Part shown: positions 27,358 through 37,035 of the stretch, one piece after another
How the letters are laid out: each line of letters begins with the position of its first letter
Position numbering within the stretch: the stretch's first letter is position 1
Assembly (NCBI RefSeq): GCF_008086205.1
Contig: NZ_VSKK01000001.1
Coordinates: 1-64,000, forward strand
Reading direction: 5' to 3'
Length of the DNA: 64,000 bases
Source: Bizionia myxarmorum
GTDB lineage: Bacteria > Bacteroidota > Bacteroidia > Flavobacteriales > Flavobacteriaceae
Program-made: the position numbers and the translations under genes
The notes under the pieces: model-generated
The model's input: the letters and a program-made list of their open reading frames with translations, nothing else
What the model was told of the DNA's origin: nothing
Database searches by the model: none

Positions 27358-29709
27358 ATGATTAAAAATTTATTTATTTTATCCCTAATCTTACTTTGCT
27401 TTTCCTCTGGAATGGCACAAAATCCAGAATTCGATTTTGTTGAAAAAGCTTATTTAGATTATTTTAAATTAAGGCCTGAAACCATTTACACGCAAATAAA
27501 TAAAACCAAATATTTAAATTTAGAGGAACTTTGGTTTAAAAGTTACATTTACAATACACATACCCAAAAACCCTATTTAACCACTAGTAACGTTTACGCC
27601 AGTATTTATGATGTAGATGGACACTTAATGGATAAACAAATTTACTATGCCGAAGACGGCGTGACTCATGGGAGTTTCAGCCTAAAAGAAAAATATGAAC
27701 CTGGTATTTACTTTTTAAAGATATCTACCAATTGGATGAAGAATTTTAATGAACCTTATTATAGTTTAGATCAATTTGAAATTTTAGGAGATAGTAGTTC
27801 ATCAGAATATACTGAAGAAACCACTGAAAAGCACGACTTCCAATTACTACCTGAAGGTGGCCACTTATTATTAAATGCTACTAATAGTATTGGCTTTAAA
27901 GCTATGGACGTCAATGGGAATCCACTTCTTATTACCTCTGGAAAAGTATTAGATAGCCAGAAAAACACAGTTTCCACTTTTAAAAGTAATGAATTTGGCA
28001 TCGGAAAATTTAGTTTATTAATTTCTGAAAACCAGACCTATTCGGTTGAAGCTACTTTGGAAGATGAATCTATAATCAATCAAATAATTCCTAAAGCAGA
28101 CGTGATTGGTTTAACCATGTCCGTAAATACTTTGAACCAAAATACAGTATTTATAAGTATCAAAACCAACACAAAAACGCTGCCTTATTTGTTAGATAAG
28201 TCCTATAATTTATTGATACATAGAGACGGACTTCTTAAAAAAATTGACATTAAATTTAAAGCAGAGACTTTAGAGTATACCATAGCCGTTCCAAAACAAG
28301 ATTTATATAGTGGCATGAATATTTTAACGGTGTTTAATGAGAAAAACCAAGCCGTTTTAGAACGATTAATATTTCATAAAACTGAAAATTTAATAGAAGA
28401 TATTTCTTTTTTAGGAAAAGATGTTGGTTATGATTCTACACAAATTCGCTTAATTACCAACAAAAGTAATACTCTTAAAAAAAGCATAAGTGTGTCCGTT
28501 TTACCTGCCTTAACTGGAGCCTACAATACCAATAACACCATAACGTCTGGATTTTTACTAAAGCCTTATATTAAAGGACCTATAGAAAATCCGAATGCTT
28601 ATTTTTTGAATTCTGATAGAAAAACTGATTATAATTTAGACTTACTGCTTATTACGCAAGGCTGGAGTCGTTATGAATGGCGAAATATTTTCTATTCCCC
28701 TCAAATAGCGAAATATAATTTTGAAGCCGGTTTCCAACTTCAAGGGAAAATTAATAATGCAGACGCTGAAGATTATAAAGAGGTCGTACTGTTTTCGGCT
28801 AAAAATGAATTGATGCTAACTTCAGATGTTAAAGATTCTTATTTCAGCTTTGAAAACTTATCCTTAATGAACAACTCTATCGTTTCCTTAAGTGCTAAAA
28901 CCAAGAAAGGAAAATTAATAAACCCACAAGTCTATTATAATATATATCCAAACTTTGTTTTAGATTCCATTGAAACTAAAAATGTACTAAAGCAACCCGT
29001 AAAAATTACTGGAAAAAACGAGAGTTTTATTTATGATGATTCCATCACCGAACTTGATACTATTATGCTTTCCGTAAAGAAATACGAGAAAAAGGAAAAA
29101 TTTATGGCAACTGGTGGCGTTAATAATCGCGCAATAGATTTACAAATCATGTATTCTTTTTCCACAAGAATTATAGATGTCATTAGAAGCAATGGTTTTG
29201 ATGTTATGGAAAGTGGAATTGAAGTTAAAATTCTTTCTAGACGCGGCACGAACCTACAAGGCCAATTGCGACCGCAAATTTATTTGGATGGCATGGTAGT
29301 GTCGGATCAGTTAGACTTGATTCAGAATTTAACTGTTGGCGAGGTTGAAGAATTGTATGTTGCAAAAACTGGCTATGGTATGGATGGCGCTGGCGGCACT
29401 ATTAATATATTTAGAAAAGTAGGTGGGAACTCAAATAGAAAATTCAAGGGTAATTTTAATAGCAACGAAATTAAACTGGGATATTCGGAACCTAAAAGTT
29501 ACTATTCGCCTTTATATAATACTTCCAAACGTGAAGTTTTTTCAAAATTAGGTGTTTTAAATTGGATTCCAAATGTATCCGCTAATTCCAACGGTGAGTA
29601 TATATTTAAGGTACCCAATTACTTTTATGATGCTATAAACTTATATATTGAAGGCATGACAGAGGATGGCCGTCTAATTTCGAAAGTGGAAACCATTCAA
29701 TTAAAATAA
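27358..29709 (+). CDS. MG2-like / TonB-plug-like envelope protein, copy A
   Basis: This 783-residue exported protein has signal peptide MIKNLFILSLILLCFSSGMAQ. The first half resembles the MG2-type beta domains of macroglobulins (TIYTQINKTKYLNLEELWFKSY). Near the C-terminus a TonB-receptor plug-like segment is present (KTGYGMDGAGGTINIFRK, about 672-690). There is no beta-barrel, so it is not itself a receptor. Similar Bacteroidota proteins are listed as TonB-dependent receptor plug or carboxypeptidase-regulatory-like proteins, with unknown function. Copy B (30041) is roughly two-thirds identical by eye and in the same order, so this is one half of a tandem duplication. Confidence 0.78.
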   Translation: MIKNLFILSLILLCFSSGMAQNPEFDFVEKAYLDYFKLRPETIYTQINKTKYLNLEELWFKSYIYNTHTQKPYLTTSNVYASIYDVDGHLMDKQIYYAEDGVTHGSFSLKEKYEPGIYFLKISTNWMKNFNEPYYSLDQFEILGDSSSSEYTEETTEKHDFQLLPEGGHLLLNATNSIGFKAMDVNGNPLLITSGKVLDSQKNTVSTFKSNEFGIGKFSLLISENQTYSVEATLEDESIINQIIPKADVIGLTMSVNTLNQNTVFISIKTNTKTLPYLLDKSYNLLIHRDGLLKKIDIKFKAETLEYTIAVPKQDLYSGMNILTVFNEKNQAVLERLIFHKTENLIEDISFLGKDVGYDSTQIRLITNKSNTLKKSISVSVLPALTGAYNTNNTITSGFLLKPYIKGPIENPNAYFLNSDRKTDYNLDLLLITQGWSRYEWRNIFYSPQIAKYNFEAGFQLQGKINNADAEDYKEVVLFSAKNELMLTSDVKDSYFSFENLSLMNNSIVSLSAKTKKGKLINPQVYYNIYPNFVLDSIETKNVLKQPVKITGKNESFIYDDSITELDTIMLSVKKYEKKEKFMATGGVNNRAIDLQIMYSFSTRIIDVIRSNGFDVMESGIEVKILSRRGTNLQGQLRPQIYLDGMVVSDQLDLIQNLTVGEVEELYVAKTGYGMDGAGGTINIFRKVGGNSNRKFKGNFNSNEIKLGYSEPKSYYSPLYNTSKREVFSKLGVLNWIPNVSANSNGEYIFKVPNYFYDAINLYIEGMTEDGRLISKVETIQLK

Positions 29710-29724
29710 AAAATAACCAAATTT

Positions 29725-29935
29725 GAATTAGTTGTTTAATAGAATTCTATAAGTAGCAAAGCTTTGGTTTAACTGGACTCTTCTACATAAATTTGAAATT
29801 GATGAGTTCTTTTTAAGATCGTTTAGATTATTTCCTCTATTGGTTTCATTACTTGAATGCTTTAGTGAATTGCTATTTAGAGAAAGGAAATTAGAACAAA
29901 AGCATCTCAAGAAACTGTACTGGTTTTTTGTTTTG
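29725..29935 (-). pseudogene. Decayed duplicate of the DUF2007 gene
   Basis: The stretch right after copy A can be aligned by eye with the DUF2007 gene that follows copy B. Shared blocks are gaattagttgttta (29728 and 32411 regions), a ctttggtt/ctttggct block, cttctacataaattt/cttctacgtaaattt, tattggtttc/tattgatttc and gaattgctat. Deletions and substitutions have destroyed the frame; the 72-codon open frame on this strand does not code a DUF2007-like product. A segment of gene plus neighbour was duplicated and this neighbour decayed. Confidence 0.6.
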
Positions 29936-30040
29936 CAATCTAGCAATAAATTTTTTATCTGAATTTTCTTACTTATATTTTATTTAAAAACACTATATTC
30001 AAATTCATAAACACCTCGTTTACAAATTAAAACGCCAATT

Positions 30041-32395
30041 ATGATTAAGAATTTTCTGCTTTTATGCCTATCCGTGCTTTGTTCTACCTCGGGAATAGCC
30101 CAGAACCCAAAATCTGATTCAGTAGAAAATAAATACCTCAATTACTTCAACTTACAACCTGAAACCATTTATACGCAGGTAAATAAATCAAAATATTTAA
30201 AATCTGAAGAACTATGGTTTAAAAGTTACATTTATAATACGCAGACTCAAAAACCTTATATAACGACGTCCAATGTTTACGCAAGTATTTACAACGCTGA
30301 TGGTCAATTAGTAGAGAAGAAAATATATTATGCCGAAAATGGTGTCACCCATGGAAATTTCAACTTAAAAGAAAATTATGAGCCTGGAATATATTTTTTA
30401 AAAGTAAGTACCAATTGGATGAAAAACTTTAATGATCCCAATTACAGTTTGCAACAATTCGAAGTTTTAGGATCTGAAACAGATTTTAATAGCGTTGAAA
30501 AAACAGATCAGAAATATGATTTCCAACTTTTACCAGAAGGCGGACATTTGTTAGAAAACACTAAAAATACCATTGGATTTAAAGCCAGGAACGCTAATGG
30601 AGAACCATTAATTATAAAGTCTGGAAAAGTTTTAGATAGTAAGAAAAACACAATCTCTACATTTGAGAGCAATGAATTTGGTATTGGGAAATTTAGCGTA
30701 ATCCTTTCTGAAAACGAATCTTATTATGTGGAAGCTACAGTTGACGATGGGTCTATAATTACAGAAAAAATAGCGAAACCTGAAGCAATAGGTTTAGCCT
30801 TATCTGTAAATACACTTAACCAAAACATGTTATTTATAATTATAAAAACGAACAAAAAAACATTGCCTTATTTATTAGATAAACCGCACTATTTATTGAT
30901 TCATCGTGATGGGCTTCTTAAAAAAATTGACATAAGATTTGAGGCCGAAACTTTAGATTACACCTTAGCGGTTCCGAAACAAGAATTATATAGTGGTATG
31001 AATATTTTAACGGTTTTTAATGAAAAAGATCAAGCAATATTAGAACGCTTGGTCTTTCATAAGACAGAAAACTTAACGGAAGACATGTCTCTTTTAGGTA
31101 AAAAGGTCGGAAATGATTCTACACAAATTCGCTTAAAGTCTAGCAAAGCAAACAGACTTAAAAAAACAATAAGTGTATCGGTTTTACCAACGTCTACAGA
31201 ATCCTACAGCAGCAATAATACCATTATTTCTGCATTTCTATTGAAACCCTATATAAAAGGAGATATTGAAAACGCGAGAGCCTATTTTACAAGTAATGAT
31301 AGTAAAACAAATTATAATTTAGATTTATTGCTTCTTACACAAGGTTGGAGTCGCTATGAATGGCAAGACATTTTCAATAAACCGCAAATTGATAAATATG
31401 CTTTTGAAGCTGGTTTTCAATTACAAGGAAAAGTTGATGATGAAAATGTTAGTGATTTCAAAGAAATGGTACTTTTCTCACCAAAAAACGAAATCATGTT
31501 GACGGCAGATGTAAAAGATTCGTTGTTTAGTTTTGATCGTTTATTTTTAACCAATGATGCCATCTTATCTTTAAGTGCTAAAAACAAAAAAGATAAATTA
31601 ATAAATCCTAAAGTTTATTATAATCTGTATCCAACCTACATTGTGGACTCCATTAACACAGAGAAGGCAAAGAAGAAGCAAATAAAATTAGTAGTTAACA
31701 ACACTGATTTTATATATGATGATTCTTTTACAGAATTAGACACCGTTATGTTGGATGTTAAAAAATATGAGAAAAAAGAAAAATTTATGCCGACTGGTGG
31801 TGTTAATAATCGCAACATAGATTTAAAAACGGTTTATTCCTTTTCCACTAGAATACTAGAAGTAATAGGGAGTAACGGATTTGATATTATAGATAGAGGC
31901 GGAGAAAACATTACAATTTTGGCTAGACGGAGCCCAAATTTACAAGGAAGGTTAAGCCCGGAGGTATATTTAGATGGCGTTCTTGTTTCAGGCCAGTTAT
32001 ACCTGATTTTTCATTTAACAGTTTCCGATGTTGAAGAATTATATATTGCGAAAACTGGTTATGGAATAGATGGTTCAGGTGGAACTATAAATATATTTAA
32101 AAAAGGTGGAGGAACCTCTAAAAGTAGACTAAATAGCAACTTTATTAGTAACGATATCAAAATTGGGTTTTCTGCACCTAAAAGCTACTACTCCCCTTTA
32201 TACAATACTTCCAAGCGTGAAATATTTTCTAAATTAGGTGTTTTAAATTGGATTTCTAATGTAGAAGCTAATGAAAATGGTGAGTTTGTTTTTAAGGTAC
32301 CAAACTACTTCTATGAGTCCGTAAACCTTTATATTGAAGGCATGAGTGAAGATGGCAGTTTGATTTCGAAAGTTGAATCTATTCAATTAAAATAA
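30041..32395 (+). CDS. MG2-like / TonB-plug-like envelope protein, copy B
   Basis: This 784-residue protein has the same architecture as copy A: signal peptide ending GIAQ, MG2-type region TIYTQVNKSKYLKSEELW, and a plug-like C-terminal segment KTGYGIDGSGGTINIFKK. It is close to copy A along the whole length, with near-identical stretches such as YSPLYNTSKRE. The offset between the two starts is 2683 bp. It is followed 18 bp later, on the opposite strand, by the intact DUF2007 gene. Function is unknown and probably extracytoplasmic. Confidence 0.78.
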   Translation: MIKNFLLLCLSVLCSTSGIAQNPKSDSVENKYLNYFNLQPETIYTQVNKSKYLKSEELWFKSYIYNTQTQKPYITTSNVYASIYNADGQLVEKKIYYAENGVTHGNFNLKENYEPGIYFLKVSTNWMKNFNDPNYSLQQFEVLGSETDFNSVEKTDQKYDFQLLPEGGHLLENTKNTIGFKARNANGEPLIIKSGKVLDSKKNTISTFESNEFGIGKFSVILSENESYYVEATVDDGSIITEKIAKPEAIGLALSVNTLNQNMLFIIIKTNKKTLPYLLDKPHYLLIHRDGLLKKIDIRFEAETLDYTLAVPKQELYSGMNILTVFNEKDQAILERLVFHKTENLTEDMSLLGKKVGNDSTQIRLKSSKANRLKKTISVSVLPTSTESYSSNNTIISAFLLKPYIKGDIENARAYFTSNDSKTNYNLDLLLLTQGWSRYEWQDIFNKPQIDKYAFEAGFQLQGKVDDENVSDFKEMVLFSPKNEIMLTADVKDSLFSFDRLFLTNDAILSLSAKNKKDKLINPKVYYNLYPTYIVDSINTEKAKKKQIKLVVNNTDFIYDDSFTELDTVMLDVKKYEKKEKFMPTGGVNNRNIDLKTVYSFSTRILEVIGSNGFDIIDRGGENITILARRSPNLQGRLSPEVYLDGVLVSGQLYLIFHLTVSDVEELYIAKTGYGIDGSGGTINIFKKGGGTSKSRLNSNFISNDIKIGFSAPKSYYSPLYNTSKREIFSKLGVLNWISNVEANENGEFVFKVPNYFYESVNLYIEGMSEDGSLISKVESIQLK

Positions 32396-32413
32396 CCTAA
32401 AAGTAAAAGAGAA

Positions 32414-32620
32414 TTAGTTGTTTATTAAGTCTTCAATAGTAAGTAACGCTTTGGCTTCATCGGCTTCTTCTACGTAAATTTCAATCTGACCTAAAATTCC
32501 AGGATAGGAAGAATCGGACTTATTGATTTCGAAATATGCAATCTGCGCTTCATCTAATGCATTTTTAACACCCGAAGCCTGCACTTGGGAATTGCTATAT
32601 AATATTAACTTTCTGGACAT
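32414..32620 (-). CDS. DUF2007 family protein
   Basis: This 68-residue soluble protein matches the DUF2007 (putative signal-transducing) pattern: an N-terminal ILYSNSQVQASGVKNALD and a C-terminal VEEADEAKALLTIEDL. Family members are small and their ligand is not established. The stop lies 18 bp from the convergent copy-B gene. A broken copy of this gene follows copy A. Confidence 0.8.
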   Translation of the reverse strand: MSRKLILYSNSQVQASGVKNALDEAQIAYFEINKSDSSYPGILGQIEIYVEEADEAKALLTIEDLINN

Positions 32621-32736
32621 AGTTTTCTTTTTTTAAATGATAAGTAAGTTAGTTATTTAAATGGAAATAATCCCTATTAAAGTTTCAACATAACCTGAAA
32701 TTTCCTAACTCATTAATTCTTGCTTAAAAAAAGTTT

Positions 32737-33024
32737 TTATAAGTAAGACCACATCAGGAATAGTAAGAACATTATGTGAATTATAATACTGACTAAAAAT
32801 ATTTTCCGTTTAAACCTATATAAGGCGAGGCATAAAGAAATACCTGTCAAACCAGCCAATAAAATATTTAGAGGCGTTATATCTTCGGTTAAAATAAACA
32901 AGTCTAAAAAAACCTGAACTCTTTCTTGATGACCAGAATAAGTATTTAATATCCATAACCACAACAGGGAATAGTAGACATTCAGGATTGTTATGAACAG
33001 AATATATATATTTTTTATCTTCAT
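32737..33024 (-). CDS. Small membrane protein of unknown function
   Basis: This 95-residue protein has three hydrophobic segments (about 5-27, 50-68, 75-94). The charged gap SGHQERVQ follows the first helix, and RFKRK separates the last two. No known family is recognised. It is monocistronic, with AT-rich flanks on both sides. Membrane topology is inferred from hydrophobicity only. Confidence 0.55.
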   Translation of the reverse strand: MKIKNIYILFITILNVYYSLLWLWILNTYSGHQERVQVFLDLFILTEDITPLNILLAGLTGISLCLALYRFKRKIFLVSIIIHIMFLLFLMWSYL

Positions 33025-33091
33025 TTTTTCTCTAGGTTCAACATGTAACTTTCACTGTATTTTTTAAAGATAAAAAAGTTAAAAGGCACAT

Positions 33092-33124
33092 AAAAAAACC
33101 CAAACGAGTGGTATGGGTTTTTTT
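33092..33124 (-). terminator. Terminator of the metal-linked gene cluster
   Basis: The stem aaaaaaccca/tgggtttttt with an 11-base loop lies 20 bp after the stop of the secreted HMA gene and has a T-run on the minus strand. Confidence 0.8.
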
Positions 33125-33143
33125 GTAACTAATTTAGAGAATA

Positions 33144-33500
33144 TTACTTCTCTTTGTGGTCTTCTTTGACCACATCATCTCTATATAAACAACAGGCATG
33201 AAGACTATTGTAAGCAACATCACTTGCTACTATTTCTTTCGTATCATGACCAACATCCGCAATACTTTGATTAATAGTTTTTAAATCTGTTTTGCGGGCA
33301 TCATAAATCAATTTTAATTCATGAGTTTCAACGCTCCATACAGCCGATTTCACACCTTTAGTTCTAATACAAGCCTTCTCTATACGTTCTTTACACATAG
33401 TACAAACGCCGTCCACTTCTATAGATGCTCTGGCGTTTTTATCTTGTGAAAAAGCCATTAAGCCAAAAAGCATTATAAATACAATTCCTAATTTTTTCAT
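33144..33500 (-). CDS. Secreted heavy-metal-associated (HMA) domain protein
   Basis: This 118-residue protein has an N-terminal signal peptide (MKKLGIVFIMLFGLMAFSQ). It carries an HMA fold whose metal site is CTMC (Cys33 and Cys36), and a C-terminal HACC motif with a His/Lys-rich tail. It probably binds copper or a similar soft metal in the periplasm. It is the last gene of a minus-strand group with a TonB receptor, a cytosolic HMA chaperone and an HYC_CC_PP protein, ending in a terminator. Confidence 0.83.
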   Translation of the reverse strand: MKKLGIVFIMLFGLMAFSQDKNARASIEVDGVCTMCKERIEKACIRTKGVKSAVWSVETHELKLIYDARKTDLKTINQSIADVGHDTKEIVASDVAYNSLHACCLYRDDVVKEDHKEK

Positions 33501-33555
33501 TTTCTTGTTTTTATGAATTCTGCAATGGCAGAAATTCTATTATTATATATAATTC

Positions 33556-35793
33556 TTAATTAATTTTAAATCGTAATCCCGCATAATACATACTACCAAA
33601 AACAGGACCGTAAACAAATGTGGAATCAAAATTCGCTCCAAAAGGATCATCTGCGGCTAAAATAGGATTGTCCTGGCGCACATTTGTTACGTTTTCGCCA
33701 CCTAAATATACTTCAAATTTAGGTGAAAATACTTTGGTTACTTGCAAATTTAAAGTTCCTACGGTTGGTGTATAATCTGGTAATTGATATACTAACGGAT
33801 TGCTTCGTGTTGATGAAAATCGTTGTTTTCCTAACCAGTTATAAGTAGCATCGAATTTCCAATGCGCACCTTTGTCTTTCAAATTCGTTTCATAGCCTGC
33901 ATTGGCAAATAAACGATGTTTAGGTGTTAATGGATTTTCTAACTTACCAGTTTGATAGGTCGTTTTTACATCATAAAACTTATAGGCCAAGCGTAAATCA
34001 AAATCTTTGAATAGGTTATACCCAATTTCTGCTTGAAAACTATTGGCATAACTTTCGCCTTCTAAATTATAGAAGCTTACAGCCAACGGATTTTCATAAT
34101 CTACAACAATTTGATTTTTAAAATTAGTGCGGTAATAATCGATAATTAAGTCGCCCTTTTTACCAAACAAATTAAAGCCTTGTAAAAAAGAAACACCATA
34201 ATTCCATGCAATTTCTGGGTCCAATCCGTAAATATCGCCGCCTGTATTTAAAATATTGATAGTTCTAGACGTGGCAAATATTTGCTGATTTTCAGTAAAA
34301 ATATTGGCGCTTCGTTTTCCGCGTCCAATAGATGCTCTAAAAGCAGATTTCTCCCATGGCGTATAGCGTAGATGCAATCTTGGTGTTACAAAAAACCCAA
34401 ATAAATTATGCTGATCTACGCGTATTCCAGCCGTTAGGTTCAGATTATCTAAATTGTCATAATTATATTCAAAAAAAGCACCAACAGAAGATTCAATTCG
34501 CTTATAATCTTGCGTGTTTACCATTTCATCATAATCATCATAAGCGTAGGTTAAACCCGTTTTAACTTTGTGTCGCGTATCACCAATTAACGTGTTGTAA
34601 ATAACATTTGCATATAAACTATTGTGAACAATATCATATTGATTCAAGCCAAAATACGAATCCTGATCATGTCTACTAAACGCGGTTTGCACGCCAATAC
34701 TTTGATAAGGTATTTCGGGATTAACATAGCCTAATTTTGCGGAAACCTCAAAACGTTCGGTATTAATTTTGCTTCCCCAAGCATTGGTAGTGCCCTTATC
34801 GGTGTTTGGATTGAAATTTATTTCACCCGATTGTTTGGCATCATTTAAATACTTCAAATTAATAAAACTAACAAAGCCCTTTTCTGGATTCGTGTATTGC
34901 CAACGATTCATTAAATTAATTTGATCGTAGATTGGCATATCCATAAAATTATCACCGTTATTATCATGTTTCTTATTCTGCGTACTACCGTGAACATATA
35001 AACCAGTATCCCATCTATTACTTACTTTAGTGTTAAAATGGGTGTTTAATTCCAAGCGTTCATTACTTCCGCCATATAAATTAACGAAGAGTTTTTTATC
35101 GGTTGATGGTTTTACCAATTCCGCATTTATTTGCCCTGCAATGCTTTCATAACCGTTTACAACACTTCCAGCACCTTTAGTTATTTGAATACTTTCTACC
35201 CAAGTTCCTGGAATAAAACTTAAACCATAAGCTTGAGCTGCGCCACGAACGGATGGAATATTTTCAGTAGCAATTAAAATATAAGGTGTTGTTAAACCCA
35301 ACATTTTAATTTGCTTTGTTCCTGAAACCGCATCAGCAAAGTTGACATCAATTGACGGATTGGTTTCAAAACTTTCAGATAAATTACAACAGGCTGCCTT
35401 TAGCAATTCGTCACTACTTACCATCATAACATTGGCCGATTGTAAATAGGACTTTGCTGTGGCTTGCTTTCTAGAGGTTACTATAACCTCATCTAAATTG
35501 CTAGTTGATTGCAGAAAATGTAGGATAGGTTTGAATGAATTTACAGTTAAGGTATCCGTTTTATAGCCAACATAACTAACAACGAGTTTCTTATAATCAG
35601 GTTGATACGGAATGGTGAATTTTCCATCAAAATCCGTAACTGCTCCAACTGCCGTGTTTAACCAATACACATTGGCACCCGTTATAGGAGTTTCTTTTTT
35701 TTGTTCATTTACTTCTAAAATAACACCTTGAATCTCGTTTTGTGAAAAACTAACAAAAGGCAAAAGGCCTAAAATAATTAGCAGCTTTTTCAT
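33556..35793 (-). CDS. TonB-dependent receptor, metal-associated
   Basis: This 745-residue outer-membrane receptor has a signal peptide, an N-terminal CarboxypepD-like domain (about 20-90, GVILEVNEQKKETPITGA), a plug domain with LDEVIVTSRKQAT near residue 100, and a 22-strand-type barrel ending in the aromatic-rich YYAGLRFKIN. The plug has a Cys-Cys pair (ELLKAACCNLSESF, about 130-143), which together with the adjacent HMA genes suggests metal rather than sugar substrate. Its ATG overlaps the stop of the upstream HMA gene by 4 bp, so translation is coupled. Confidence 0.88.
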   Translation of the reverse strand: MKKLLIILGLLPFVSFSQNEIQGVILEVNEQKKETPITGANVYWLNTAVGAVTDFDGKFTIPYQPDYKKLVVSYVGYKTDTLTVNSFKPILHFLQSTSNLDEVIVTSRKQATAKSYLQSANVMMVSSDELLKAACCNLSESFETNPSIDVNFADAVSGTKQIKMLGLTTPYILIATENIPSVRGAAQAYGLSFIPGTWVESIQITKGAGSVVNGYESIAGQINAELVKPSTDKKLFVNLYGGSNERLELNTHFNTKVSNRWDTGLYVHGSTQNKKHDNNGDNFMDMPIYDQINLMNRWQYTNPEKGFVSFINLKYLNDAKQSGEINFNPNTDKGTTNAWGSKINTERFEVSAKLGYVNPEIPYQSIGVQTAFSRHDQDSYFGLNQYDIVHNSLYANVIYNTLIGDTRHKVKTGLTYAYDDYDEMVNTQDYKRIESSVGAFFEYNYDNLDNLNLTAGIRVDQHNLFGFFVTPRLHLRYTPWEKSAFRASIGRGKRSANIFTENQQIFATSRTINILNTGGDIYGLDPEIAWNYGVSFLQGFNLFGKKGDLIIDYYRTNFKNQIVVDYENPLAVSFYNLEGESYANSFQAEIGYNLFKDFDLRLAYKFYDVKTTYQTGKLENPLTPKHRLFANAGYETNLKDKGAHWKFDATYNWLGKQRFSSTRSNPLVYQLPDYTPTVGTLNLQVTKVFSPKFEVYLGGENVTNVRQDNPILAADDPFGANFDSTFVYGPVFGSMYYAGLRFKIN

Positions 35794-36026
35794 ATTTTAA
35801 AACGTTTAAAAATATGAGACTTTTCTTTTTTTGAAATGGTGTATGAACCGGAAAGCGCATCTTGAAGAATAGCCATTTCCACCTTTTTGTTCATGGTGAT
35901 TTTTGCTTCGGCAGTTTCAAGATTTATGTTTACAGCATCAATAGCTTCCAATTTAAGTAAAGCTTCTTCAACTGATTTTTTACAGCCACTGCAAGTCATA
36001 CCCGAAATAGTATATGTATCTATCAT
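35790..36026 (-). CDS. HMA-domain metal chaperone
   Basis: This 78-residue protein is a CopZ-like HMA domain. It begins MIDTYTISGMTCSGC, with metal-binding Cys12 and Cys15. The open frame continues to 36065, but the residues before Met at 36026 would break the domain's usual start. It has no signal peptide, so it should act in the cytosol, though the receptor is in the outer membrane. Its last 4 bases overlap the TonB receptor start. Confidence 0.85.
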   Translation of the reverse strand: MIDTYTISGMTCSGCKKSVEEALLKLEAIDAVNINLETAEAKITMNKKVEMAILQDALSGSYTISKKEKSHIFKRFKI

Positions 36027-36149
36027 TATATAGTGATTAAAATTTAACGAATTTGTGAGTCGCATTCACAGCCATTCAGCATGTGAACACAAAATATATA
36101 CACCGTTTTCAAACTAAAAAAAAGTCTAAAAAAGTAGCGTTAAAAAAAA

Positions 36150-36551
36150 TCAAATAATGAAAACCTGATCCAGAATCTGTATATCTGCAATCAAATTAGG
36201 GGGAGAATAATTTTGATGAGGCACAACCAATTCTGGAAGTCCTTCAAATAAATTTAAATACGAATAGGTTAATGTGCTTAAAAAAAGTTGATGATCAAAA
36301 TCTAAATCTTGTAATGCCTTCACACTTAATTCATCTTGACCTTTAATAATGTCCAAGATGTCTTTACAGCAATCCACTGCTGTTTTCACTTCCGCATTAT
36401 CAGGCGTGCATTTTTCAGCAGAATTAAAAATAGACGTGTCAATTAAAACATCACCACAGAAATGTTTTTCAACCGTAAAAGAAACGGTTGAAAACAAGAC
36501 TAATAAAGCCATGTTCGCAGAAAACACTTTATGCACCATTTTTTTTAACAC
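36150..36551 (-). CDS. HYC_CC_PP family protein
   Basis: This 133-residue protein has an N-terminal hydrophobic signal-like segment. It carries the family's three markers, HFC (residues about 30-32), DCC (about 61-63) and a PP near YSPPNL, with a C-terminal VFII. HYC_CC_PP proteins sit next to metal-linked TonB genes in Bacteroidota, and their role is unknown. It begins the minus-strand cluster 123 bp before the HMA chaperone. The start could be the ATG at 36551 or the one four codons later. Confidence 0.75.
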   Translation of the reverse strand: MLKKMVHKVFSANMALLVLFSTVSFTVEKHFCGDVLIDTSIFNSAEKCTPDNAEVKTAVDCCKDILDIIKGQDELSVKALQDLDFDHQLFLSTLTYSYLNLFEGLPELVVPHQNYSPPNLIADIQILDQVFII

Positions 36552-36600
36552 AGTTCAAATTTACAAAAAATACATGATAAACTATAGTGTAAAATAAAGA

Positions 36601-37035
36601 TTATCCTTGTAAGCGCTTTTTATAATAGTAAAATGCTGGAATCAATAACAGCAAAATAAGCGGCTGAATTAAAAAACGTCGTAAATTAAAAAAGAGGTAA
36701 TAATCCTCCTGATCCGGATGAATTACAAAATAAAGAAAAAGTGCAATAAGAATTATGTAAGCAAACCCATAAATAATGGCCGAAAATTTAACAATACCAA
36801 AATCTTTAAACAACGCGAATAAAATACCTAAAGACAAAACAGTATTTAATAAATATCGCAGGCTGGTGAAGGCTGTTAATTTTAAAACTTCGCGTCTTGG
36901 TGAATCGATGTACAAATAATCATTTTGAAAAAACGTGAGAAATGGATCGTAGAATAGCTGCTCTTCATAAACCCGAATCAAAACGAGTAAAACACCTAAA
37001 AAACCGACGGATATATAGGATAATGCTTTATTCAT
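36601..37035 (-). CDS. Exosortase F system-associated membrane protein
   Basis: This 144-residue protein has four hydrophobic segments (about 5-21, 58-76, 83-104, 122-138). The short loop YDPFLTFFQNDY and the tail YYYKKRLQG fit the flavobacterial partner of XrtF. It follows xrtF with a 4-bp overlap, so the two are co-translated. Its biochemical role is unknown. Confidence 0.85.
   Translation of the reverse strand: MNKALSYISVGFLGVLLVLIRVYEEQLFYDPFLTFFQNDYLYIDSPRREVLKLTAFTSLRYLLNTVLSLGILFALFKDFGIVKFSAIIYGFAYIILIALFLYFVIHPDQEDYYLFFNLRRFLIQPLILLLLIPAFYYYKKRLQG

Noticed and set aside
29728-29946. 72-codon open frame between the paralogues
   Set aside because: It corresponds to the decayed DUF2007 copy and does not keep that protein's sequence.
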